The notes below the pieces were generated by a model. It was not told the origin of the DNA. It did not search any database and worked only from the letters and a program-made list of their open reading frames with translations. DNA of 64,000 nucleotides from Thelephora terrestris (lineage: Eukaryota; Basidiomycota; Agaricomycetes; Thelephorales; Thelephoraceae), in assembly GCA_015956445.1 (NCBI GenBank), contig WIUZ02000001.1, positions 4,278,001 to 4,342,000 of the forward strand, written 5' to 3'. The position numbers and the translations under genes were made by a program. Shown piece after piece: positions 1 to 12,471 of this stretch. Each line of letters begins with the position of its first letter. Position 1 is the first letter of the stretch.

Positions 1-623
1 CTGCAGGTGGGCTTTCTTCTTCGTCGGCCATGGACGGTTGTTCACCTGGAGCAGGGCCGCTTTCTTCTTCGTCACTTTCCCTGTCATCTCTCTTCTTGAA
101 GACGAGTTCCTTCCCGTTGACCAGCCTGCGCTTCTTGATTGGACCGTCGTCTGCGTCAGCTTTAGAGGTCTCGGTGGACGCAGCCTTGGCCCTTTCCTTC
201 TTCTTTTGTCTCTTAGCGCGATTTTTCGCCGTCTTCGCGTCGATTGCTTGCTCTCGTTCTTGTTTCCGCTGCTCAAATTCTTGCTGATCGGCTTCCTGTT
301 GGGAAGTGTGAGAGACCCCAAGGCGATCGCCACTCGCAGCGTACCTTCTTCGACTGGTCCTCCATCAATTTTAGACGTTCGTACTCCCTTCGCCGGCCAG
401 CCTTATATACGTGAAACTCGCCGCTCCCAGCTCCGGCACTGGAACCTTGCACGTTCTTCATCATCTCGCGTGCCGGTCGAATCATCTTTTCCTTCGGTGG
501 TGGGGGAATATATGCGGGTTTCGATGGGTCCTTGAGTAACTTGTCGAGCTGGGCTCGCTGCTTATCGAGAGGAGTCGCAGCATGTCGCTTGCTAGACTCT
601 GCGTTATTCGAGGTTGTCGACAT
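1..623 (-). CDS. PRKRIP1: PRKRIP1-like (DUF1168) splicing-associated protein, 3' end beyond window
   Basis: Two exons are seen, 623-345 and 295-1, with a 49-nt GT-AG intron between them; the gene runs off the left edge so the stop is not visible. The start is the ATG at 621-623. The family signature GSSAGAGSGEFHVY is followed by an RRREYER stretch at about residues 61-85, as in human PRKRIP1. A lysine/arginine-rich predicted helix follows (EQRKQERE, NRAKRQKKKERAK), then an acidic end. Known members bind double-stranded RNA and sit as a long helix in the late spliceosome, so a nuclear, spliceosome-associated role is likely. The order short N-terminus, GSSAGAGSGEF box, basic helix matches the family throughout. 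An ATG further upstream (about 836) opens a longer frame, but it has no family similarity and is not preferred. Confidence 0.87.
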
Positions 624-1275
624 GATTAGTGGTGTTCCCGTTTCCCACGCACGCTTACGAACAACCTGGGGCCTGGGACCCCGCCGACCTTCTGCAAGGT
701 TACCGTATATTCTAGGAGGCGGGATATATAGATTTGTAGTGGCCATAGAAAAAATGAACGATTTATTCATTTGCCAGCCTGCCACTCTCTGCCAACTTGG
801 CAGAAACCGCCTGGAACTGCCCCCGTCCCTACACACATAACGCGCAGAACTTCGAAAGTATACTCGGTACCAGTACCATCAAAAATTGGGTGGGCGCGAG
901 GGTGCTCCTGGGGTCCATCTCGAGGGTTGCGTGCCCAGCGCGTGTCCTTAGGTGGGTCGTTGCCTCCCCCCCTCGCTGGCATTTCCCCGGTCATTGCACA
1001 ACTCCGAGGTCGCGAGTATTGTTTGTCCCAACCATCTCGGCTCTAGACAATCCAACATGCGCACCAGCAGGATCATCCTGAGGACTAAGCCAGTTGCTCA
1101 TACATGCCCGTGCTGCAAGATACTGCGGCGCCTCGGGTTCGATAGACTCAAGACACCGTTTACCCCCAGAGGGATGTGGAAACAGTTTTATCGTTCCTAC
1201 TTTACCGTCTGAGACGGGATTCGTGAACAGTAGCCAAAATGTTATGGAGTCTCCGGTCGCTACACGTCTTCGGTC
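624..1275. other. intergenic region, divergent promoters
   Basis: This lies between the divergent starts of the PRKRIP1-like and Ifi-6-16-like genes. It has AT-rich TATA-like stretches near 705-730 (TATATTC, GATATATAG) about 90 nt upstream of the PRKRIP1 start. The open frames here are short and overlap on both strands with no recognisable protein. No repeat or RNA gene seen. Confidence 0.5.
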
Positions 1276-2264
1276 GTGATGCCACAGGTGCGTTTCCCGA
1301 GTTATACGTGCGAATCACAATGTACTAGAGATTCGACTCCCCATCCAGCCACGCACCCCAAGCCTGGAGAGTTCACAGCACGTGCCACTGAGCTACCATC
1401 CTGGGAGACGATCGTTGCATCTGCGAATGAAGTCGTAAAAGCCGCCGAGGAGAGGCTCAGCGCCGCTGCGTGCGAGTTTAACGTGACGGGGAGGATGGAT
1501 GACCTCAAAAGCACGCTCCACAGCATTCTCGCCACCTCCAGCGAGATTCGCGGGCACATGTCCGAGCTCACTCAGCAAGGCCTCCCCCTGAACCGTATCT
1601 CCGACGAGCTGGGGGTTATGTTTGGTGATATCCTGGCCCACATCGGGAAGACCTTCCCTCTATCGGATCAGGCACCTAGTCAAACGGAGCGACTGGAGAT
1701 GGTGATAATTGTTCTAGAGAAAGCAAAACAAGGATTCCTTGACCTTGCTCACAAATATGACATGTCTGAAGCCGGACTAGAAAGCGTTCGTGAGTCTTTT
1801 AGTCTGTTGATGCCCCACATCGAGCATTTGGTTGTCATCACGGGTGAGCCTTACTAGCAGTCTGCATCGCAGTTCGTATCTGACATTTTCCTCTCATAGG
1901 CGACCTCATAGAGGAGAACCCTGTTCTTTTCAGTACATTGATATGCTCTGTGACGGGGATCCTCGTCCCGGAGGCGTGGATCCTTCGTCCGCTCCTCAGT
2001 GTGATGGGTTACGGTCTATACGGTCCCGTTAAAGGTACGCAGGCACTTTATAACTGTCGCTGGGCGGGTCTCACATTCGAGGGGTTTCCAGGGACTCCCG
2101 CGGCTTGGGCTCAGTTCCAGTTCTGGGGGGCTGCCGTGAAGAAGGGCAGTTGGTTCGCCATCCTGCAGAAGGCGGGCATGAAAGGGGTTTCTAGTTCTAT
2201 TCGTCCCGTCATGGGTGCGATAGGGGGTACGATCGGGGCTCTCTACGGAAAGCTTTTTCGTTGA
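1276..2264 (+). CDS. Ifi-6-16 / ISG12-like small membrane protein with helical N-terminal extension
   Basis: Exons 1276-1843, 1900-2034 and 2092-2264 give 291 aa. The C-terminal ~80 residues have the Ifi-6-16 pattern: a glycine-rich hydrophobic segment (GYGLYGPVKG), then TPAAWAQFQFW, then GSWFAILQKAGM and a final glycine/alanine-rich helix (GAIGGTIGALYGKLF). Animal members (IFI6, IFI27) are interferon-induced hydrophobic proteins of mitochondria or ER. Fungal members have no interferon context and their role is unknown. The first ~190 residues are predicted helical with heptad-like leucines (SEIRGHMSEL, ERLEMVIIVLEKAKQGF). Intron 2 is 57 nt, in frame and without a stop, so its retention would only insert 19 residues. 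I preferred removal because it joins GPVKG to TPAAW as in the family. The start is uncertain: two ATGs stand together at 1276 and an upstream non-coding exon is possible. Confidence 0.68.
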
Positions 2265-3183
2265 GTGTCATGCCTTTGACCGCGACGCCGTGAGCGAGAG
2301 AGCGGGGAGCCAAGATATGCTAGGCGTACCGCGAACCGCTGCTCTTTACCGTATATTGCGCCAAGGTGACCGTTTGCTGTAACAATAGTGCTCGAGGATA
2401 TCTGAACTGGGCGCACAGCAACGTGCGCGATGTACAGGTCGCCGTCTCGGTCGTTGTGTTCCTTCGGCTAGACTTTGGGATGATATCATCTGTAAACACT
2501 TTGAACTGGGATGTGGCTGGACCTCCAATGCTGCGGTGGCCCGCTGTCTACCCGAAACGTGGGATACCACAGCCACCCTTTGTGATTCTGGAGGATGGTT
2601 TGTTGATGTGAATTACCACAGGATGGGGGGACCCCCCTAGTACCGGGTGGATATTCTGTAGGGCGGGCTAAATCGAGGGATATCAATGTTCACCCATAAG
2701 AAGATGTAATATTCCAAAGATGATAAATATTGTTCATATCGATTCAGAGCGAGCACACCAGAATTTACCCGTGTATAGAACTACTGCGGTGAGGCGAAGA
2801 ACAACCAATGTAACACTCGAAATTTGTTTGGGGAGCACAATCAATCTGCAGTAAACTGTGGGGTTCGTGGGCCGGTTTCTGCTCCAATGCCGCTCGATAT
2901 TGGTGCCCAGGGGCGCCACACTTGCACAGAGATTGATTGATCCCTCCATACAGTGATTGATCACGCAGTTGCTTGATCGCGGGTATCATCAGCCCCACGG
3001 AACCGCTTTGCGTGGGACCGGTCCGAGACAGCGCCCATCGGACGAGCAATCGTGAGAAGTTTTTGATTCGCGTCCGCCCGTCGAGCACGTGCCGACACCG
3101 ATCTTCTTCGACCAGCGCGACCGGGTTTGCTTCTGTACTCCATGCTTCTGTCTTTGTCTAATACACCCACGTTGTGAAGAATC
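2265..3183. other. intergenic region, no gene seen
   Basis: This separates the Ifi-6-16-like gene from MED14. Open frames on both strands are short, overlap each other and show no family motifs. The last 60 bases before MED14 are pyrimidine-rich, as is common before basidiomycete start codons. Nothing else supported. Confidence 0.4.
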
Positions 3184-6100
3184 ATGGATGTAGCTGCCAC
3201 TGGGGCTGCTCCGATGGCGCCCTTGCCAGCGGAGCCTTCATACGCGCCTCAACTCAACGGATTCCTCCATGAACCCACAATAGAACAACTGGAACAGGAG
3301 CTACCTACGGTTCTCGACGGCCAAATACCCCTCGGAGAACTCGTGTCCAGAGTTGTACAATCCATCTATGCCGAACTTGTTGAGCATGCGGATACGTGAG
3401 CTTCCGTGGCATGGATTACGAGGCCTTGCGCGCTGATGCCTCTGCGGTGTCACAGGTTACCCGGCACATCCTCCGATCAAGCGCGTAAAAGAATTCTTGC
3501 GGATTGGGTGGTCAAGACAAAGAAACAGGTCGTAAAACTTTACGCCATTGCGAGGTGGTCGAGAGATGCGGACGTTGTTCAAAAGGCGATGGTACGTCGA
3601 GTGTTCAGTGCTCGATCTTCATTCTCGAAATAAATTATATTGGCTACCAGAATATTACAGCATTTTTAATGGATCAAAATCAACAATTTCAAGAGACTGT
3701 TTATGGGCTAAATTACGCGAAGGAGAGCCTTGACCCTGCAAGGTCAGAATTGTCTGGAAACTCAAGGTGCCGACGATGCTCATCCACGCAGGCTCCGAAA
3801 TCACGACCTTCTCACGTCCCTGGATGTTCTGACGACTGGCACATACCGCCGACTACCGAGCGCCATCAAGGTCTGTCCTTATCTTGCTCCTATCGTGCTC
3901 TATACATTCTCTGAACAATGACGTGCATCTGTAGCAATTCTTTATCCCACCCACACCTCTCACAGACGATCAAGTTGAGAAAGTTCTCGCTGATTTGGAG
4001 CATGCCATCCGCTACCGTCTACGGATGGATGAGATCATTCCGGTGGAGATGGTTTCGTATACCGTTCACGATGGCCGAGTGTTCTTCACCGCTCCAAAAT
4101 TGTTTGAGGCATCCCTGTTCCTCGGAGGTTCGCAGCGAGACGACGGGTGGTTTTTTGCCAATGTCCGATTCCTGTTCACCATTGCAGGTGATCTGACAGG
4201 GATACAAGGTAAGCGTCCACTAATTTTCCCTTTTCGCTTAGGGATGTGACAGGCGCCTAGATTTTCCCCGCCAGCCGACAGGAATGCTGAATCGACACAT
4301 CACGGACGAAGCTAATGCTCGGTTACGTTATTACATCCCTGAACCACCTGAATTTCAACCTCCACCCGGATCCCCCCAAAAACCTCAGCTGCCGCCCAAT
4401 ACCGTTGACGCACCACTAGTGCGTGTGTTCAACTTCCTCCGTGGGCTCCACTTCGCATTCTCGTCGGCCCGACCCTAATACCATTTCCAGAGTTTATGTC
4501 TCTTGCATACCAGCTAGAAATCCTTTGTTATCAGGCTGAAAGGATGCGTACCCTTGGGTGGGCAGAATACCTCTCTGTTGGAATGACCCCTACACGGAAA
4601 TCTTTCAAGGTCGCATACTGGATGTATGCTATCTACGCCCCTGCTCTTGTTCAACTCCTCTGATTTTATCTTAGTCGGAAACCACCGCCAATAATTCCGG
4701 GAAGGCCCCCGCCGCGGACAGGACTCCCACCGCAGGGCGGTACCCTCACTTTGTCGATTGTTGAGGCGAAGGACTCATCAACAGCGGGATCTCGGCCACT
4801 GGGCGGCGTGATCGGAGGTCCGGAAAGGTGCGCAAATGCGAGGGTCCTGGCGGAGATACAAGAAAAGTCAAAACTTCAACCTGGGCATCGGCCATCAGAT
4901 GACGTTGAATCGTTGAAATTGGAGGTCAAGTGGGAACCTTCCCCTGGCGCCCTGGGGGTTACACTGACGGCCGACGAGAATAAACTGCCGGCTGAGCTTG
5001 CAACCATCGTAAGCGGAACCAACTCTTTTGTCGCCGGTTGAATCCTGTGACCTAAGAATCTATGGTTAGGATGCAAACAGCCTTGACCTGGAAGGGTTAC
5101 TACGGAAAGTTTTGGACCGGCACGCGCATGCGATCTTACAGTCATTACAGTCACAGCTTAAACGAAGTCCAACCTTGTCGTTTGGAGAGGCGCAGCTGGA
5201 TCGGGAGGGTGTGTATTCAAAGCGTGGAGTATAATCCAGACTAATCCTCCACTTTTTCAGCTGGCGTTCCCGGCCTGCGCATCACCCTTTGCGCTGACGA
5301 GGTGGTCGTCGTGAATATCGATCCCAGAACTGGGAGGTTGAACCTGAGGGACACTGGAAACCTCGCTACTGCCAAGCGTGGCCCACGGTTCCTCAAGTTC
5401 TCCGATCAGTTGAACAAGAAACCGGAAACGTTATTCAATGTGCTTCATGAACTGAGACTGACTCTCATCACCGAGTTGGTTGAGCACAAGGCCAACTACC
5501 TTGGACTTCAGTTCTACCGAACCAGGAACTTTTCTCCAGAAGGTGACTTACTCCTCGACATAGCTCTTGATTGCCGCTTACGAGTGGAACAGAACGTGCC
5601 AAGCTTGGACATAACGCCAGAGGGACTATGTATATCCAGCTCCTGAGTTTCCCAACCCATTACCTCGTTCTGGTCATTACAGATGATGACTTTCGGTACG
5701 CCCTCATCCATGTGGCGGTACTGGAGTCGCCGGTCACTACTCTGGTAATGGAGGACATCGGGTGGCTGAACGTGAAACGGATCAGGGGAGAGTCAGAATA
5801 TACGATCACCGAAGACAATCCCTCCCTCTATCCTGTCCCCTCTCTTCCTCGAAGAAAGGGAGATCCTGGTGATGGTCAGGAGAAACGCAGCGGAAAGTGG
5901 GTACCGAAAGAACGATTTCGGTTGGCTCCTGGGACTGACCTTCATTCAAGTTTCACGCTTGATAACCAGTTACTTCGTGAGTTGTATGCGTACTGCTGGT
6001 AAGTTCCCGCACCTTGTCGCATGGACGATCCATAAAGCGGCTTACTCCATTTGTAGTGCACGTGTCGCATACGCCAAGGTGGAGCGGCAATTCAAGCTCC

Positions 6101-7469
6101 GAGGCATACCATTCATGAACGTAACCCCCGCAAGTCCTGGTACTCCCGTCCATCTACAATCGTGTCTCGCTCGCTCTATCCCAGCGCTTTGTGTTCAGTC
6201 TTCTGATATCCTATCGGGAGCGCCCGCTGCGGAGGCTGCTATGCCGAATATCCGGGTCATCCCTTTGAACTGGTGGTCCGAGAAAAAGGTCCAAGTGGTC
6301 ACCTGCGTGAAGCTCAAATACGTTCAACAGCCGATAGGGAAGAAAGCCCGGACGAGCAATATCATCCGACCGTCCAAGGCGATTATATACGATACGACTG
6401 AGGCGGTAGTTTCGTTCCTTTCCGAAGATGTGGACAAGTGCGTGGATGAGTTCTTGGAGGAGTGGGCGAATGTGTCCAAGATGGTCGTTATTGCCCGTGA
6501 AGGTACGCCACATTGCTGATCGATAGATCGATCCGCTGAGGCGTTGTGCAGTTGCTCGGATGGTAAAAGTGATGAATTGGCACGATGTGAGGTTACTCTC
6601 TTTCGATCTGCAAACTGTGGAATTCGCATATGCATCGGTGCGTCCCTCTCGTGTCTTCCGGCATTTACGAGTGACTGATGAATCGACCCAGTCCTATTCC
6701 GTATCTATCACGTCCGTCGACCAGCTTTCAGCCACGGGAGGCTCATATAGCCTACGGTTCTCGCGCTGCGATGGCCACGGTGGAGATAATCCTCATGGAG
6801 ACGCAGAACCCTTCTTCCGAAACCTCCTTCGAGCTGGGAAATTGCTCCCTTCTCTGAACCGTGTCGTCTCAGTTCTCCGTGACACGTTACCTATAGTTGC
6901 ACTGCTTGAGACGTTTAGATCTGAGGCTGTAGCGAGAGGAAGCTTTTTGGATTCATTTCCCAAGGCTGCAGGATGGTACCGGTTGCTGTATGGTGATTCC
7001 AGGTGAGTTTCTCGCGAGCTCTTACTGAGCTGAGTTTACCAAGCTTTTCTGTCCCAGATATGCCCTTGACTTCCGGCTGATGACTGAGCAGAGGATCACT
7101 ATTCTGGATGCCTCGTATTCTATCTTTTCTGACCCTTCCACGTCAAAACCTAGACCCTTTTCCAACGGTTCCAACGGAAGCTTCAACGGGAGCAACAAAA
7201 GCTCCGGCTCCGGCTCCAGCTTTAGTTCCAGCTCCAGCTCGGACTCAACTTCAGTGGATAACTCGGTGATGCTTCAGCCGATACCCGACTTCAAGAAGGC
7301 GGTTGCAGAAATCGCGGCCGGGGAGTCTGGGAAGGGCGTTTTCAGCATCGACGTCGGACTCATATGTGGGGTCGACGCTGTGAAGAGGGTGGGTAAGGCG
7401 TTACACGACAGGTTGGTCGTCGAGCCCAGGAAACCCTCCGCCACGGCCGAAAAATCTGTTTCGAGTTAG
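3184..7469 (+). CDS. MED14: Mediator complex subunit 14 (Rgr1/MED14)
   Basis: Fifteen exons: 3184-3395, 3456-3591, 3651-3742, 3792-3870, 3935-4208, 4261-4440, 4491-4623, 4675-5008, 5070-5208, 5261-5542, 5593-5998, 6057-6502, 6552-6637, 6692-7002, 7058-7469; 1173 aa, introns 49-64 nt. MED14 is the backbone linking the head, middle and tail modules of Mediator, the nuclear coactivator of RNA polymerase II. The N-terminal MED14 domain is clear: IPLGELVSRVVQSIYAEL at about residues 48-65, TKKQVVKLYAIARW, RLRNHDLLTSLDVLTTGTY, then IPPTPLTDDQV and a beta-rich region ending DDGWFFANVRFLF. Further conserved blocks are MSLAYQLEILCYQAERMR, LITDDDFRYALI-like VITDDDFRYALI, and LRELYAYCCARVAYAKVE. A serine/glycine-rich linker lies near 7160-7250. 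Each splice junction was chosen to restore these blocks. Gene identity is secure; single exon ends could be off by a few bases. Confidence 0.93.
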
Positions 7470-7724
7470 TTCTCCACCATCAAGCCCCTCGTTAGGGATT
7501 GATGTTGTGAAGACTGGACTAGACTGGACTTTGCGCATTTTTGTACATAGTTTTATTCCTTCTCGGTCGCAGAGTTCTTTTCTCTGCCTTCGTCCTTGCT
7601 GGGGGCGCGGATGTCGTGATCCGAGGAAGGTGGACACTCATCGTGTTGTAATTTACACGTACAGTATAATAATAGTATTCGGATACCCTAGCTCGTACCC
7701 TCAACCAGCCTGGGGAATTCGTCG

Positions 7725-8607
7725 CTAGAGGACTGTGGCTCCTGTCCCTTTTGTAAAGAAGGTAGCTGAGAAGTCAGTCAGACGATATTGGAAAGTCTTG
7801 TCTGGTTCGATCGTGGTCAGGGTCTCGTCGTGTAGAGGGCCTAAGTGGATGCATATCTAGAATGATTTCCTCAGCCTGGGAACTCTAGACCAGACTGGCT
7901 TCGATAATCATACCTCTCCGCTAACTGCACCACTTTTTCCACTGGAGAGAGGTCGGACCTCAACCCGATACGCCGCAAGTTGTTGGAGAAGGGAAAAGGT
8001 GTCGTCAATTACTTCGCGGTCGAGGATGTGATACCTCAAGAGAAGAGAAGCTGAAGACTATATCAACGCGTTAAAATGGTGCTAAGGGGGGATCACTCAA
8101 AAAGCACCTTTCTGCAAAAAGAGCTGAGTGCTCGGCTCAGGCGACCGGGCTCTGTGGTGTTGAAACCCAGCCATTCCAGAGTAGATATCGCGTCAAATAC
8201 AACAAGCAGGTGAGAGGTGGTGGCGGAAGTGTCGTTGGCAAACGTTTGTACGAGGTCGAGGAGGGGACGAAGAGTGCTTGCCCCTGGTTGGACATGAAAT
8301 AAGATATCCACGAATTTGAGCAATCCAGCCGCAATTAACTGGTCCACGTTCAGAGCCTACTTCACCTAGGAGTCAGGACTAACTTCCGATTTCTCCGCTG
8401 GAGGAAAGAAATCCCTACCGACTTGGAGGCGATCGCCTTCCACCTCGGAACGTCATTGAATGTGGACAGAACTATACATCGGTTTTGCTTGTTTTCCTTC
8501 AAATGGGTCGTCACGGTACGAAAGACGAGGAAATCAGCTGGAGCCGCCAACTGGTCTGTTATGAGCACCGGCTTCTTGACCGCCAAAAGGTCCGCGGCTG
8601 GGTACAT
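7725..8607 (-). CDS. ELP6: Elongator complex protein 6
   Basis: Four exons on the minus strand, 8607-8419, 8356-8108, 8057-7914 and 7856-7725, each a whole number of codons; 237 aa, close to the ~270 aa of animal ELP6. ELP6 forms with ELP4 and ELP5 the RecA-like hexameric ring of Elongator, which modifies wobble uridine of tRNAs. Supporting blocks are LITDQLAAPADFLVFR (degenerate RecA-fold start without a true Walker A, as expected for ELP6), CIVLSTF, FVDILFHV, LLVVFDAISTLEWLGF, RPLSSGKSGAVSGEI and the end FQYRLTDFSATFFTKGTG. An in-frame stop directly precedes the chosen ATG at 8605-8607. It is convergent with MED14 (255 bp between the two stop codons) and divergent with eIF3c (153 bp), so it probably shares a promoter region with eIF3c. 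Confidence 0.88.
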
Positions 8608-8760
8608 TCAAGCTCAAGCGTATCGACGGGAAGGGGATAGTTCAGCTCGGCGATTGCCGAGTAAGTCTCCTTAACCGGGTGTCGATAAACTTTTTTAATC
8701 TCAGGCCCCGTCCACAACAAAAACCGAGAAACGCTCACCCTCGAAAAAAAGAAACTCGCA

Positions 8761-11672
8761 ATGGGCTCTCGATTCTTCAGACAAGCTGGCGACTCTGATT
8801 CTGATACGGAATCCTCCGACGAGGAGTCCCTCGTCAGCGGTGATGATGCTCAAAAGCCCGCCGCACCAGCGAAACCTAAATCTCGTTTCCTCCGTTCTGG
8901 AGGCTCTTCTGACTCCGAGTCTTCATCTGAGGAGGAGGAATCTGAAGATTCCGAGGATGAGCAGAAACCGACGGCCACCGCTCAGAAGGTCTCAAAGTAC
9001 TTGGCTGCTGGTTCAGATGATGAGGATAGTGATGAAGAGGTGAAACGAGTCGTAAAGAGCGCCAAGGATAAGAGGTTGGAAGAGATGGAAGCTACGGGAA
9101 CCGCAATGAACAATGCTCTCAAGATCAACGACTGGACCGCCATTTCTACGGGTGAGCTTGGTTTTCTGGTGGCGGGCTTTGTGGCAGAAGAATAACAAGA
9201 CTTCAGAATTCGATAAACTCTTGCGGATGATTCAGAGGCAGCAGAACGTCGGAGATCCCATCCCTCCGTTTTTCATACGCACCACCACCGAGCTCGAAAC
9301 CTCCGTGAATGACGCTCAAGCGAAGGATGCGAAGAAGAAAATGAACGCGACAAATGCTCGAGCTCTGACCGCCATGAAGCAGAAGATCAAAAAGACTTTG
9401 AAGGATTTCGACAAGGAGGTGAAGCAGTATCAAGCGGTACGTTATACGGCAAGTTTTATGCATGGTTTTTTGTTTTGACCTCCTACCCACCAGGACCCTG
9501 AAGTTTTCGAACGTGAATATACCGCGGCGGTCGCTCCAGAGGTTACCAAAGTCACCAAGACCCGCAAATCAGAGGGCGCTGTCGATGAAGACGATGATGC
9601 ATTCCAGACAGTGGGCAAGGACGGGAAGGCTCTACAGTTTACCTCTGACAGCGTCTTCAAGGAACTGCAACACGTTCAACAGGCCCGAGGAAAGAAGGTA
9701 GTCGAGAAATTATGGTACCTTCTTTTTCGTCTCTAACCTCAGGCGTCTAGAACACTGACCGGAATGAGCAAATCCGCATCCTGGAAAAGTTGCTCGAGGT
9801 CGCCGCGACGACGTATCAACGCATCCGGGTCCTTCTGGCGCTCGTTTCTGCTCGATTCGACTACAATGCCTCTGTGGCGTCGCACATGCCCATTGACCTT
9901 TGGGTTGCTGCCCAAAAGGAGGTCGACCAGTTGATTAACATCGTCGCAACGAATAGCCATTACACCGTGGAGGAAGCCATACCGGACTACGATGAACTCG
10001 CAGAGCGAACCCCGGACGAAGAACCGGACAAGATTCTGCGGGTCCGCGGTAGTATCATCAGTTTTGTGGACCGACTTGACGACGAATTCACCAAGAGCCT
10101 CCAAAACATCGACCCGCACGGCACCGAGTACGTCGAGCGGCTCAAGGACGAGAAGTATCTGTACGCAACCATCACTCGGGCTCAGACTTATTACGAGAAG
10201 TCCAAGACCCAGAGTGACTCGCTCACGCGAGTGATCATGCGACGATTGGAGCACATCTATTCCAAGGTTCGTCTTGTCAGGATTCTGATAACACAAAACC
10301 GGGATGACCGATGCATTTCATAGCCCGACGCTGTTGTCAATGCACTAGAAGCTTCTATTTCGACCGCGGATGTTAAAGCAGCCGCATCTAAGCTCGGAAC
10401 GACATCGTCACTGATCCACTCACTATGCGTCCACCTCTACAAATCTGGAAACTCACTGCTCCGGACGCGAGCGATCCTTTGTCACATCTATCATTACGCT
10501 CTCCATAACGATTTCCACACCTCACGCGACATGCTACTCATGTCTCATCTACAAGAGTCAATCCACTCCGCCGATGTTGCTACGCAGATCCTGTATAATC
10601 GCGCAGTTGTTCAACTTGGCCTGTGCGCATTTAGGTGCGGCTTGATTAAGGAGGCCCAGTCCACTCTTCAAGAAATCTTCTCCACCCAGCGTGTCAAAGA
10701 ATTACTTGCCCAGGGCGTTCATCAGCAGAGATTCCAGGTACTCACCCCCGATCAGGAGAAAGCTGAACGACAGCGCCAACTGCCGTTCCACATGCACATC
10801 AACACCGAACTTCTCGAGGCTGCGTTCTTGGTCTCGAGTATGTTGGTTGAAATACCTTTACTCGCTAGCATCGATTCGGAAGAGCAGAAGCGCAAGGCGA
10901 TTTCGAAACCTTTCAGGAGGCTCTTAGACTTTGCTGATCGGCAGGTCTTCACCGGTCCCCCGGAAAGCACCAGAGATCATATCATGCAAGCGAGCAAGGC
11001 GTTGCAGAACGGAGACTGGCAACAATGTAGGGACCTTGTGCAGAGTATCAAGATTTGGAGTCTGATGCCTGAGGCTGCTGCCGTGAAGGAGATGCTGGCA
11101 AAGTGAGTGCGTTCCCATGCTTCAGCCTTTGGTCGTACTGATCCGTGCTCGATAGGCGGATCCAAGAAGAGGGCTTGAGAACATATCTCTTCACGTACGC
11201 TCCATACTACAGCTCGCTCTCGCTCTCGCTACTCTCACGGACCTTCCATCTGGAGGTTCGAGCTGTCACGTCGATCATATCTCGTATGATCTGGCACGAG
11301 GAGCTCTCTGCATCGTTGGATCAATCTGCTGGAGTCGTTGTGTTCCATAGGGTCGAGTTGACGAGGACGCAGCAACTGGCGCAAGTGTTGGCGGATAAAG
11401 TCAGCGCAATGGTGGAGCAGAACGAGAAGACCCTGGATAATAAGCTCGGTGGGTCTACTGGATGGGGGGACCGCGGTGAGGGTGGCAAGGGTGATAAGAG
11501 AGAGCAGGTTCAGGAGAGAAAAGGAAGGGCTGGCGGAAGGGGCGGTGCTTCCAGAGGTGTGAACACATTTGCTATCATTTTGCGGTTTGCTGACAGGAAC
11601 ACAGGTCGCGGCCGTGGTGGCCGATTCCAGCAGGGACTGGGCAATCAAATGAACGAAGTGAAAGTACGATGA
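8761..11672 (+). CDS. NIP1: Eukaryotic translation initiation factor 3 subunit C (Nip1)
   Basis: Seven exons, 8761-9151, 9207-9436, 9494-9697, 9751-10266, 10324-11102, 11156-11556, 11605-11672, give 862 aa (yeast Nip1 812, human eIF3c 913). The cytoplasmic eIF3 core subunit bridges the 40S ribosome with eIF1 and eIF5 during scanning. The start MGSRFF followed by serine/aspartate/glutamate-rich repeats and NDWTAI with EFDKLLRMI is the eIF3c_N signature. The long helical-repeat middle includes [20 protein letters not shown] and PFRRLLDF. The PCI winged-helix part lies around residues 706-780 ([35 protein letters not shown]). A glycine/arginine-rich tail ends the protein. Introns are 48-57 nt. 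It is divergent from ELP6 and convergent with SmD3. Confidence 0.94.
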
Positions 11673-11895
11673 TCGCGTTTCCTGTGCAACCTGTCGCTCT
11701 GCTGTTTTGCTTGTCGGCGTTGCTCGTTTTTATATCGTTTTTCTCTGTTTCTTCGCCTTGTCGTGTGTATGTTGTCCTTTTCTTAGCATTATGTATGTAC
11801 ACGAAAAAACCACAAAAGCATGCAACAAGGAAACATATTCTCCCCGAACATCATACGGGTGACGTCTTACACATTTTTGGACAAGTCGTATGGGA

Positions 11896-12471
11896 TCACC
11901 GTCTGATGCCTCTAGGGGGCGGCATCGCGCCACGCCCGCGCCTGGCATTGGCTAGAAAGGAGGGAAGATCACCATAAGCAATGAAGGTCACGAGGAGAAT
12001 CTCGAGGGCTGACGAACCTCGCATAATCGTAGCGCGTCCACGAGCCGTACCGATACCCCTGCCCCTCATTGCGTTGACTCCCGTTCGTTTAAACCTATAA
12101 AAACGTGAACAGATGTCAGCATGAGTGCGAGCGACGACGTAGGGGCACTGACATCGGCGCGTTCTGCAACATATCCGGGACGATGAAAAATCGGACCATG
12201 CTGCCTCTGATATAAACTTGGTCTAATTGAGACACTCGGCCATCGCGTCCGGTGACGGTGATCTCTTTTAAGGCGATGTTGAGGTTATCCTCGGCTGTGT
12301 GTTATGTTTAGGATGGATCATGAGATGTGAGGGGATTTTGATTAGCCTCTTTTTCGTGAGCGTACCTTCTGCGAGCTTCCCTCGGTAAAGTTGACCGGTT
12401 TTGAGCTCTACTGTGATGATGTGGCCGAGGGATTCGTGAAGGAGCTTTACTGGGACTCCTAATCCGCTCAT
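11896..12471 (-). CDS. SMD3: Small nuclear ribonucleoprotein Sm D3
   Basis: Four exons, 12471-12366, 12294-12153, 12094-12018 and 11951-11896, give 126 aa, the same length as human SmD3. SmD3 is one of the seven ring proteins bound to the Sm site of U1, U2, U4 and U5 snRNAs in the nucleus. Sm motif 1 is [19 protein letters not shown] with GQLYRGKL. Sm motif 2 is near [20 protein letters not shown]. The tail is arginine/glycine rich ([11 protein letters not shown] and RRGRGAMPP), the region symmetrically dimethylated in other eukaryotes. The ATG at 12469-12471 directly precedes the conserved start [10 protein letters not shown]; a longer in-frame extension has no family support. It is convergent with eIF3c (223 bp between stops) and divergent from the CLC gene (246 bp). 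Confidence 0.95.

Noticed and set aside
7170-7260. Serine/glycine repeat-like stretch in MED14
   Set aside because: A low-complexity linker inside a clear coding exon, not a separate repeat element.
9739-10296. 185-codon open frame on the minus strand
   Set aside because: It lies wholly antisense to exon 4 of eIF3c, whose protein is clearly conserved; the minus frame has no motif.
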